Assembly (NCBI GenBank): GCA_050694015.1
Contig: JBOGWY010000043.1
Span: forward strand, 1 to 6,913
DNA length: 6,913 bases
Reading direction: 5' to 3'
Origin: JBOGWY01 sp050694015
GTDB taxonomy: Bacteria; Actinomycetota; CADDZG01; WHSQ01
Of the stretch, positions 1 to 5,308 are shown in pieces. Each line of letters starts with the position of its first letter. Within the stretch, counting starts at the first letter, position 1. The position numbers and the translations under genes were made by a program. The notes under the pieces were generated by a model. That model was given only the letters and a program-made list of their open reading frames with translations. It was not told the DNA's origin and ran no database searches.

Positions 1-42
1 ATCCCGGGGTGCTTGGTCTGGATCGGATGCGAGGCTTCGGCG

Positions 43-558
43 ATGGAATTGCTGATCATCGTCGCCGGGCCGCCCGGGGCAGGCAAATCGACCATCGCGC
101 GTCCTCTCGCGGCCGCGCTCGATGTTCCTTTGCTCGACAAAGACATGATGAAGGAAGCGTTGTTCGACTCTCTGGGGACGGGCGATCTGGAATGGTCGCG
201 AAAGCTGAGCCGGACCGCGATGGCGGTCATGTTCTCCGTCGCGTCGTCGATGACGGCCGCGGTACTCGAGGCGAACTTCAACCCCGATTCGGCGCCTCAG
301 GTGCTGGCCCTGCACCCGACGCCCGCTGAGATCTTCTGTCGCTGCGACCGGGCCGAGCGACATCGTCGGATCCAGGCTCGACCACGGCACCGGGGTCATC
401 TGGACGACATCACTGCGAAGCTCTCTCTAGAGGGCGTGCCGAGCGAGGAGCCGCTACTGCTCGGGGGACCGTTCCTCGAAGTCGACACGACGCAGCCCGC
501 CGACGTCGACGCGATCATCGAGTGGCTGGGGGCCGAGGTACCTGAGCTATCGCGATAG
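43..558 (+). CDS. AAA/P-loop kinase-like ATPase of unknown substrate
   Basis: This is a 171-residue soluble protein with a textbook Walker A loop at residues 9-17 (GPPGAGKST), placed directly after the first beta strand as in small-molecule kinases (shikimate, gluconate and AAA_33-like P-loop kinases). Other recognisable blocks are DKDMMKEALFDSLG at 32-45, where such kinases contact substrate, EANF at 76-79 after a long helix, a strand-like EIFCRC at 96-101, and RHRGH at 115-119, which probably belongs to the arginine-rich lid. I see no clear Walker B motif. The ATG at 43 is preferred because GAGG lies at 31-34, eight bases upstream, and because it starts just before the P-loop. A TTG at 13 is in frame, and the frame stays open to the window edge, so a longer N-terminus is not excluded. 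It is the only plus-strand gene in the left third and converges on the response regulator gene. ATP or GTP binding is well supported; the phosphorylated substrate is unknown. Confidence 0.8.
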   Translation: MELLIIVAGPPGAGKSTIARPLAAALDVPLLDKDMMKEALFDSLGTGDLEWSRKLSRTAMAVMFSVASSMTAAVLEANFNPDSAPQVLALHPTPAEIFCRCDRAERHRRIQARPRHRGHLDDITAKLSLEGVPSEEPLLLGGPFLEVDTTQPADVDAIIEWLGAEVPELSR

Positions 559-602
559 CCGAGACGCGCGGGATCTTCGTCGGCCCTCTCGGGCGTGAAC
601 AA

Positions 603-620
603 CGCGTGTCAGAACACGCG
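603..620. terminator. Small hairpin between convergent genes, possible terminator
   Basis: CGCGTGT (603-609) and ACACGCG (614-620) form a perfect 7-bp stem with a CAGA tetraloop. It lies in the 96-base gap between the two convergent stop codons, where a bidirectional terminator would be expected. Neither side carries a T-run, so it does not look like a classic intrinsic terminator. The assignment rests on position and symmetry only. Confidence 0.3.
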
Positions 621-654
621 CTGGCGTGTAGCTGAGTGAGCAAAGTTGGGGGGG

Positions 655-1344
655 TTACTTGATGTCTAGGAGTTTCTCCCGGACCGCGTAGACGACGGCT
701 TCCATCCTCGAGTGCAGGTGCAGCTTCTCCAGGATGTTGCGCACGTGGTTCTTGACGGTGTTCTCGGAGATGAAGAGCTCCTGGCCGATGTCCCGGTTGT
801 TGAGACCCTTGGCGACCAGCTTGAGCACTTCGAGCTCACGCTCGGTGAGACGGGGGCCGGGAACCTGGGCCCGCTCGTCGCGGCGCTTCACGATCGAGGC
901 GAACTCGTTCAGCAGCTTGGATGCCATCGACGGAGAGATGAGGCTCTGGCCGGCATGCACCGCCCGGACCGCGTCGGCGACCTCTTCGATCGAGATCTCC
1001 TTCAGGAGATAGCCCGATGCACCGGCCTTGATCGCGTCGTAGAGGTCGGCCTCCTCGTCGGAGATCGTCAGCATGAGGATCTTGGTCGAGGGCAGCGTGT
1101 CCTTGATCGCACGGGTCGCCTCGATCCCGGTGCGCTTCGGCATCCGGACGTCCATGAGAACGACGTCGGGGGTCGTGGTCTCGGCCCGCTCGACGGCTTC
1201 GTGGCCATCGGATGCCTCGCCGACGACGTCGATGTCGGTCTCGCCTTCGAGGACCATCTGAAGGCCGCGCCGGAACAGTGCGTGGTCGTCGACGATCAGT
1301 ACCCGGATCGCTTCGTCTGAGGATGCCTCTGGAGCCTTCGCCAC
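655..1344 (-). CDS. NarL/FixJ-type response regulator, receiver plus LuxR HTH
   Basis: This 229-residue protein is a cytoplasmic two-component transcription regulator of the usual length for the NarL/FixJ class. Residues about 13-130 form a complete receiver domain: acidic pair D19/D20, phosphoacceptor D65 in the LMDVRMP segment, switch residue T93 and conserved lysine K115. Residues about 165-225 form a GerE/LuxR helix-turn-helix (LTERELEVLKLVAKG, then NRDIGQELFISENTVKNH). All key residues are present, so phosphorylation by a histidine kinase is expected, but none is encoded in the window. The GTG start at 1344 is supported by an AAAGGGG Shine-Dalgarno stretch about nine bases upstream, and the receiver fold starts 13 residues later. 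The spacer in front of the gene holds a -10 candidate and a strong dyad that could be its own binding site. It lies on the same strand as, and downstream of, the ComF-family gene. The regulated genes cannot be told from the sequence. Confidence 0.95.
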   Translation of the reverse strand: MAKAPEASSDEAIRVLIVDDHALFRRGLQMVLEGETDIDVVGEASDGHEAVERAETTTPDVVLMDVRMPKRTGIEATRAIKDTLPSTKILMLTISDEEADLYDAIKAGASGYLLKEISIEEVADAVRAVHAGQSLISPSMASKLLNEFASIVKRRDERAQVPGPRLTERELEVLKLVAKGLNNRDIGQELFISENTVKNHVRNILEKLHLHSRMEAVVYAVREKLLDIK

Positions 1345-1382
1345 GCCTTACGCCCCTTTCGGGTAACTCGCGGTGTTTATGT

Positions 1383-1405
1383 GTCCCGGATTCTAGTCCC
1401 GGGAC
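1383..1405. repeat. GTCCCGG repeats overlapping the putative -10
   Basis: GTCCCGG occurs at 1383-1389 and again at 1396-1402. The second copy lies inside a perfect 10-bp palindrome, GTCCCGGGAC, at 1396-1405. The first copy also pairs with CCGGGAC at 1399-1405 to give a 7-bp stem with a nine-base loop. The repeats flank the TAGAAT -10 candidate of the response regulator gene, so a repressor site is conceivable. A chance GC-rich symmetry is equally possible. Confidence 0.4.
1390..1395 (-). promoter_or_regulatory. Candidate -10 element for the NarL-type regulator gene
   Basis: On the minus strand these bases read TAGAAT, matching five of six positions of TATAAT. A start site near 1383 would give an untranslated leader of about 40 bases carrying the AAAGGGG ribosome-binding site. 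At the expected 16-18 base spacing there is no good -35 hexamer (GTGAGT or TGAGTT). That would suit an activator-dependent promoter, given the dyad just upstream. Predicted by eye only. Confidence 0.4.
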
Positions 1406-1411
1406 CCCCCG

Positions 1412-1441
1412 AACTCACTAAGCAATACTGCCTAGATAGTT
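1412..1441. promoter_or_regulatory. 30-bp interrupted palindrome, probable operator
   Basis: The half-site AACTnnCTAnGCAnT is followed directly by its mirror image AnTGCnTAGnnAGTT. Eleven of the fifteen base pairs are symmetric, and the mismatches fall at regular spots, including every fourth base of the central 18 bp (1418-1435). Such spacing suits a homodimeric HTH protein reading successive contacts along one face of the helix. The centre lies near 1426.5, about 43 bases upstream of the start site inferred from the TAGAAT element, which is the usual place for an activator overlapping the -35 region. The stretch 1406-1480 is only about half G+C, clearly lower than the flanking coding DNA. 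The regulator downstream is the obvious candidate ligand, but this is inference. Confidence 0.6.
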
Positions 1442-1487
1442 ATCGCCCCCATATAACCCGAACCAAAGCAGTTTCCTCGTATTCGGG

Positions 1488-2102
1488 TCATGCCCTACAG
1501 GGGGCCAGCGCCTCCACGCCTCCGGTAGCGGTAGTTCTAAGGGCCGCTGCGCACGCCGCAAGGGTGGCCCCCGTCGTGACTAGGTCGTCGACGATCACGA
1601 CCGGGCCCCCGGTCCAAGGAGTGGCTACGAAAGCACCTTGGAGGTTGCGACGGCGCTGCTCGGCGCCGAGCGACGTCTGATCCGGCGGATCAGCGACGCG
1701 CGTGACCAGAGACACGGCAGGGAGGCCGAGGATCTCCGCGACGCCGCGCGCGAGGACCTCGGCATGGTCGTAGCCCCGTACCCGGATGTCACGCCTCCGG
1801 CCCGGGACCCAGGTGACTACTTCGGCTCTCATGGACGCTCGTTGGGCGGCCCGGGCGGTGGCGTGCGCGAGAGGCTCGGCCGCGCTGCGGCGACCGCGGA
1901 GCTTGAGGGCCAGGATGAGTTCTCTCGGAGCGCCCTCGTAGGCCCACGGAGCGATCGTTCGCTCGATCCCGTGGATCGGTTGCGAGACCGCGCACCTCCG
2001 GCACTCGTTCGCGCACGCGGAGCACAGAGCGGGTCCGGCTCGACCGCACGAAACGCAACGTGAGCCGAGCACGGGGGCCAGCCCGATGGATGTGAGTCGC
2101 AT
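1488..2102 (-). CDS. ComF-family phosphoribosyltransferase-like protein
   Basis: This 204-residue protein matches the ComF/GntX family in length and layout. The N-terminus carries a probable zinc site with paired cysteines C16/C19 and C27/C30, with C34 and C37 close behind. The middle has the family's K-L-R-G-R segment near 67-71 and a R-G-Y-D-H-A-E-V-L-A-R block, a variant of the usual RGFNQAELLA motif. Residues 168-181 (VVIVDDLVTTGATL) are the type I phosphoribosyltransferase PRPP loop. In naturally competent bacteria ComF proteins take part in DNA uptake; in most actinobacteria the role is unknown. The ATG at 2102 is chosen because the cysteine motif follows within 16 residues. There is no clear Shine-Dalgarno, and a TAGCGT on the minus strand (2110-2115) lies seven bases upstream of the ATG, so a leaderless transcript is possible. 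It follows ahcY by 87 bases, a neighbourhood also seen in mycobacteria. Family assignment is firm; substrate unknown. Confidence 0.9.
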   Translation of the reverse strand: MRLTSIGLAPVLGSRCVSCGRAGPALCSACANECRRCAVSQPIHGIERTIAPWAYEGAPRELILALKLRGRRSAAEPLAHATARAAQRASMRAEVVTWVPGRRRDIRVRGYDHAEVLARGVAEILGLPAVSLVTRVADPPDQTSLGAEQRRRNLQGAFVATPWTGGPVVIVDDLVTTGATLAACAAALRTTATGGVEALAPCRA

Positions 2103-2135
2103 GTGCGCGACGCTATCGGCGCGCTACGACAGGAT

Positions 2136-2188
2136 CGTTTTGTTCTGCAAGCACCCGCCTGAACACGCGGCTATGTAATCACAAAACG
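2136..2188. repeat. Long-loop inverted repeat between ahcY and the ComF-family gene
   Basis: CGTTTTGT (2136-2143) and ACAAAACG (2181-2188) are perfect 8-bp inverted copies separated by 37 bases. Inside the loop CCGC (2155-2158) can pair with GCGG (2167-2170). The outer arm touches the ahcY stop codon region. The structure could help end or attenuate the ahcY transcript before the ComF-family gene, but there is no terminal T-run and the outer stem is A/T-rich. Function uncertain. Confidence 0.35.
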
Positions 2189-2189
2189 G

Positions 2190-3452
2190 TTAGGTGCCTT
2201 CTTCCCAGCCGGCCAGGTAGGCCTCTTGCTCGTCGGTCAGCTCGTCGATCCGCACGCCCATCGTCTCGAGCTTGAGCCGGGCCACCTCTTGGTCGATCTC
2301 CGTCGGCACGTCGTAGACGCGCTTCTCCAGAACCGAGGCGTTCTTGGCGAGCCACTCGCACGACAGGGACTGGTTCGCGAACGACATGTCCATGACCGCC
2401 GCGGGATGGCCCTCGGCCGCGGCGAGGTTCACGAGACGGCCGTCGGAGAGCACGTAGATCTTGCGCTCGCCGCCGAGCCGGTACTCGTTGACCTCAGGCC
2501 GTACGCGGCGACCCTGCCCGGCCATATCGCGCAGCTGCGCCAGATTGATCTCGATGTCGAAGTGGCCGGCGTTGGCGAGGATCGCTCCGTCCTTCATCAG
2601 CTCGAAGTGCTCGGCTCGGATGACGTGCTTGTTACCGGTCACGGTGATGAAGATGTCCCCCTGCGTCGCGGCATCGCGACCCGGAAGCACGCGGTATCCG
2701 TCCATGGCAGCCTCGAGGGCGCGCGTCGGATTCACCTCGGTCACCACGACGTCGGCCCCCATGCCCTTCGCGCGCGACGCCACACCCCGGCCGCACATCC
2801 CGTAGCCGCAGACCACGACGGTCTTGCCGGCGAGGAGCACGTTCGTGGCGCGGATGATGCCGTCGATCGCGCTCTGACCGGTCCCGTAACGGTTGTCGAA
2901 GAGGTGCTTGGTGTCGGCGTCGTTGATGCTGATCACGGGATAGGCGAGGACGCCGTTGTTCTCCATCGAACGCAACCGGATGACCCCCGTTGTGGTCTCC
3001 TCGGTTCCGCCGATGATCTCGACGAGCTGGTCCTGACGCTGCTGGTGCAACATCGTGACGAGATCACCGCCGTCGTCCATCGTGATCATCGGCTTGCGGT
3101 CGAGCACCACCTTGATGTGACCGTAGTAGCCGCCCTCGTCAACGCCGTGGATGGCGTAGGTAGCGATGTCGTAGGAGTTCACCAGCGCGGCCGCGGTCGT
3201 GTCCTGGGTCGAGAGTGGGTTCGATGCGCACAGCGCGACGTCGGCGCCCCCGGCCTTCAGCGTGCGCATCAGGTTCGCGGTCTCGGTCGTTACGTGAAGG
3301 CACGCCGCGATCTTGACGCCGTCGAGGGGTTTCTCCTTCTCGAACCGCTCGCGGATGCGCTGGAGGACCGGCATCTGCCGGTCCGCCCACTCGACGCGGA
3401 GCTGCCCCTCGTCGGCGAGCGACGGATCGAAGATGTCGGATTCAACTGCCAT
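2190..3452 (-). CDS. ahcY: S-adenosylhomocysteine hydrolase (adenosylhomocysteinase)
   Basis: AhcY reversibly cleaves S-adenosylhomocysteine to adenosine and homocysteine using bound NAD, relieving product inhibition of methyltransferases and feeding methionine recycling. The 420-residue protein shows the family signatures in order: HVTTETANL at 53-61, SNPLSTQDTTAAAL at 77-90, DDGGDL at 126-131, GGTEETTTG at 148-156, then K182, D186 and N187 in the KHLFDNRYGTG block, and the NAD-binding loop GYGMCGRG at 216-223. It ends in GWEEGT, without the KPDHYRY-type tail and insert of the longer eukaryotic and proteobacterial form, so it belongs to the shorter archaeal/bacterial type. The GYGMCGRG loop has methionine where other members have D or W; I do not expect this to abolish activity. 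The ATG start is fixed by a perfect AGGAGG five bases upstream. It follows the SIS isomerase gene by 21 bases and is very likely cotranscribed with it. No riboswitch fits in that gap. Confidence 0.97.
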   Translation of the reverse strand: MAVESDIFDPSLADEGQLRVEWADRQMPVLQRIRERFEKEKPLDGVKIAACLHVTTETANLMRTLKAGGADVALCASNPLSTQDTTAAALVNSYDIATYAIHGVDEGGYYGHIKVVLDRKPMITMDDGGDLVTMLHQQRQDQLVEIIGGTEETTTGVIRLRSMENNGVLAYPVISINDADTKHLFDNRYGTGQSAIDGIIRATNVLLAGKTVVVCGYGMCGRGVASRAKGMGADVVVTEVNPTRALEAAMDGYRVLPGRDAATQGDIFITVTGNKHVIRAEHFELMKDGAILANAGHFDIEINLAQLRDMAGQGRRVRPEVNEYRLGGERKIYVLSDGRLVNLAAAEGHPAAVMDMSFANQSLSCEWLAKNASVLEKRVYDVPTEIDQEVARLKLETMGVRIDELTDEQEAYLAGWEEGT

Positions 3453-3473
3453 TACTTCCTCCTCTCGCTCGCG

Positions 3474-4547
3474 CTACCGTCGCGCGAGCTCGCCTTTCAG
3501 TTTCATGATGACTTCCACGGGACCGGGGTCGACCTCGTAGCCGAGCCCGACGTAGATCGACGCGAGTTGGGTCACGAAGACGAGCGAGAGCAGGCGCGCG
3601 AGCGTGGACGTACCCTCGGAGGGGACCTCGATCACCTCGGCGAACTTGCCCTCGATCAGTCGGCGTGTGATCTCGAAGCGCAATTTGATCCGATCGTGCT
3701 CGCCGGAATCGCGCAACAGGATCAGGACGAAGTTCGATCGCGTCACATCGTCGAGCTTGTTCCAGCCGACGATCTCGTTGTGGTCCAGCTCGGGGAGCTC
3801 ACCCCAGAAGGCGGGCGTCTTCCCGTACTCGTTCAGATCGCATTTGAAGCGATACGCGGCGGTCGCACCGAGACCGTGGCCTCCATAGACGACCGGGATG
3901 CGCCCGATGATGCGCGCCGCGAGATCTTTCGCAGGGTTCTCCTCGAGACTCCTCTTGCGATGGCAACGCGATGCGAGCTCGCTGAGCACTCCGATCGCTT
4001 CGTCGATGTCGCCGCGCGTCTGCGGGACGAGACCGATCTTCTCGAGCACGGCGAGCAGCGGAAGCGTCAGGTAACCCAGCGACGCGCGGGGCTGCAGCCC
4101 GGTCGGGATCCGAACGTGCGCGAGTCCGTACTGGGTCGCCCTCTCCGCGAGGGGTCCACCGGAAGACAGGGTGACGATGCGGCTCCCGCGCTCGTGTGTC
4201 TCATCCAGCGCGGCCACGGTCTCCTCGGTGCTCCCCGAGTAGGACACCGCGAACACCAGCGTGTTGCGACCGACCCACTCGGGCAGCGGCCCGTAGCTCT
4301 TGATGACCCGGAACGGGACCGGCAGGCGTGGCTCGACCACGGCCCTGATCACGTCGCCGGACACACCGGAACCGCCCATCCCGAGGACGACGATCGAGTC
4401 GACGCCGGCCGCGCGCGGGAGCCCGGAGGCACCTTGTCCGATCTCCCATGCCTCGCGGCACTGATCCGGGAACCGCTCGACGGCCCCGAGGACGTCTTCC
4501 GAATCGAGCCCCGCGAGGCCGTCGAGATCGTCGAGGCCGATGATCAC
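3474..4547 (-). CDS. SIS-domain bifunctional phosphoglucose/phosphomannose isomerase
   Basis: This 357-residue protein has two SIS folds and the hallmarks of the bifunctional phosphoglucose/phosphomannose isomerase family: GMGGSGVSGD at 56-65, the phosphosugar-binding SYSGSTEET at 102-110, and the catalytic region FKCDLNEYGKTPAFWGELPELDHNEIVGW (split by a few variable residues, about 234-262). E240 and H256 are 16 residues apart, the same spacing as the catalytic Glu203 and His219 of the Pyrobaculum enzyme. A C-terminal lysine, probably K351, would match its Lys298. The expected reaction interconverts glucose-6-P or mannose-6-P with fructose-6-P. The frame stays open to 4637, but GTG at 4547 is the better start: it overlaps the Trm112 stop codon as GTGA and has GGAGAGG just upstream, indicating translational coupling. 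It sits in one unit with the Trm112-like gene and ahcY and near the phosphomannomutase gene, which fits mannose or glucose phosphate metabolism. Family is firm; actual substrate preference is inferred. Confidence 0.88.
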   Translation of the reverse strand: MIIGLDDLDGLAGLDSEDVLGAVERFPDQCREAWEIGQGASGLPRAAGVDSIVVLGMGGSGVSGDVIRAVVEPRLPVPFRVIKSYGPLPEWVGRNTLVFAVSYSGSTEETVAALDETHERGSRIVTLSSGGPLAERATQYGLAHVRIPTGLQPRASLGYLTLPLLAVLEKIGLVPQTRGDIDEAIGVLSELASRCHRKRSLEENPAKDLAARIIGRIPVVYGGHGLGATAAYRFKCDLNEYGKTPAFWGELPELDHNEIVGWNKLDDVTRSNFVLILLRDSGEHDRIKLRFEITRRLIEGKFAEVIEVPSEGTSTLARLLSLVFVTQLASIYVGLGYEVDPGPVEVIMKLKGELARR

Positions 4548-4726
4548 GACGCCTCTCCCGGCTTGGTGGCTTCGTCGATCAGCATCACGGGGATGTCGTC
4601 CCGGACCGGGTACCGGTACCCGCACTCGCCGCGGCACACGATCGTGGCCTCGGCCTCCAGGAACTCCACCTCGCCCCTGCAGTTGGGACAGGCAAGTATC
4701 TCCAGCAATCTCGGGTCAAGCGGCAT
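4544..4726 (-). CDS. Trm112-family small zinc-binding protein
   Basis: This 60-residue protein matches the Trm112/YcaR family: an N-terminal LLEILACPNC segment, a central strand, then C-x3-C and the diagnostic YPVRDDIPVML near the C-terminus (residues 39-49). The four cysteines C13, C16, C31 and C35 can hold one zinc. Eukaryotic and archaeal Trm112 proteins are activating subunits of several methyltransferases; the bacterial role is less settled. ATG at 4726 is preferred because AGAGG lies five bases upstream. A GTG two codons earlier (4732) would leave only one base between that site and the start. It is the first gene of the minus-strand unit with the SIS isomerase, whose GTG overlaps this stop by four bases, and with ahcY. 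A homologue is found beside manB and the SIS gene in other actinobacteria. No convincing promoter was seen in the 192-base spacer upstream. Confidence 0.9.
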   Translation of the reverse strand: MPLDPRLLEILACPNCRGEVEFLEAEATIVCRGECGYRYPVRDDIPVMLIDEATKPGEAS

Positions 4727-4918
4727 GCACACCTCTGGAAACGTCGGATCGGGGGCCAGTAACCGTCCCTGGCACCCTAATACTTCGGCCCCACCGGGCC
4801 CGCCGGACGGCCGCAGCAGTACTCATGCACCGAGACGGGGAGGCATCCGAGGGACCCGCGGAGAATGAGACTGCGACCGCCGTTTTCGGCGTTTCCGACA
4901 AGACGACTGAGGTGGGCT

Positions 4919-5308
4919 GTGGCAGCGCGCGTCCTGGTGGTCGACGACACCAGCAGCATCAGGTTCCTCCTCAAAGGGGTACTGCCGGTGCACGGCTTCG
5001 AGGTCGTCGCCGAGGCAACCACCGCGGCGGAGGGCATCGAGCTGGCCGGCCGCGAGCAACCCGATTTCGTCATCCTCGACATGCAGATGCCGCGCACGAG
5101 CGGACTCGACGCCATCGAGCCCATCAAGGCGAAGGCGCCGAACACGAAGATCGTCATGTACTCGAGCCACGACTCGGATCGCGTCCGGGACGACGCGCTG
5201 GCACGGGGGGCCGACGCCTATCTCGACAAACTCGCGCCGATGTCGGAGCTGGCCGCCGCGATGGAGCGGCTGAGAAAATCGGACGACGGTACCGCTAGCC
5301 TCGGATAA
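4919..5308 (+). CDS. Single-domain response regulator (CheY-like receiver)
   Basis: This 129-residue protein is a stand-alone receiver domain. The acidic pair D9/D10 follows the first strand (ARVLVVDD), the phosphoacceptor D54 sits in FVILDMQMP, S82 takes the Thr/Ser switch position, and K104 is the conserved lysine. About 15 polar residues follow the last helix and there is no DNA-binding or enzymatic output domain, so it should act by protein contact or in a phosphorelay. GTG at 4919 is preferred: GAGG lies six bases upstream and the receiver strand begins at once. An in-frame ATG at 4865 would add 18 arginine- and proline-rich residues, with its GGAGA directly abutting the start. It is transcribed away from the Trm112 gene across a 192-base spacer and runs into the mutase gene, overlapping it tail to tail by 14 bases. 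No cognate kinase is visible. Confidence 0.9.
   Translation: MAARVLVVDDTSSIRFLLKGVLPVHGFEVVAEATTAAEGIELAGREQPDFVILDMQMPRTSGLDAIEPIKAKAPNTKIVMYSSHDSDRVRDDALARGADAYLDKLAPMSELAAAMERLRKSDDGTASLG

Noticed and set aside
712..1320. A plus-strand frame opposite the NarL-type regulator.
   Set aside because: The minus-strand protein has all receiver and HTH residues; this frame has no recognisable domain.
1456..1488. ACCCGAA/TTCGGGT inverted repeat at the end of the ComF-family gene as a terminator.
   Set aside because: Seven pairs around a 19-base loop with no T-run on the minus strand; it is also partly inside the stop codon.
3453..3473. A possible SAH or SAM riboswitch in front of ahcY.
   Set aside because: The gap is only 21 bases and is taken up by the AGGAGG ribosome-binding site; the upstream DNA is coding.
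4548..4637. A 30-residue N-terminal extension of the SIS isomerase.
   Set aside because: The extension is R/P-rich, lies inside the Trm112 gene and has no support; GTG at 4547 has a Shine-Dalgarno and the coupling overlap.
4816..4823. GCAGTACT upstream of the single-domain receiver gene, resembling a half-site of the dyad at 1412-1441.
   Set aside because: Only eight bases match the half-site core and the mirror half is displaced by inserted bases, so chance is the simplest explanation.
2226..4868. An open plus-strand frame of 880 codons antisense to ahcY, the SIS gene and the Trm112 gene.
   Set aside because: Its translation is low-complexity and rich in R, H, D, V and L, with no motif. 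It runs opposite three well-identified genes, as expected of the antisense frame in GC-rich DNA.
4878..4891. CGCCG-TTTT-CGGCG hairpin in front of the receiver gene.
   Set aside because: A five-base-pair stem is too short to call an element in DNA this GC-rich, and no T-run follows.
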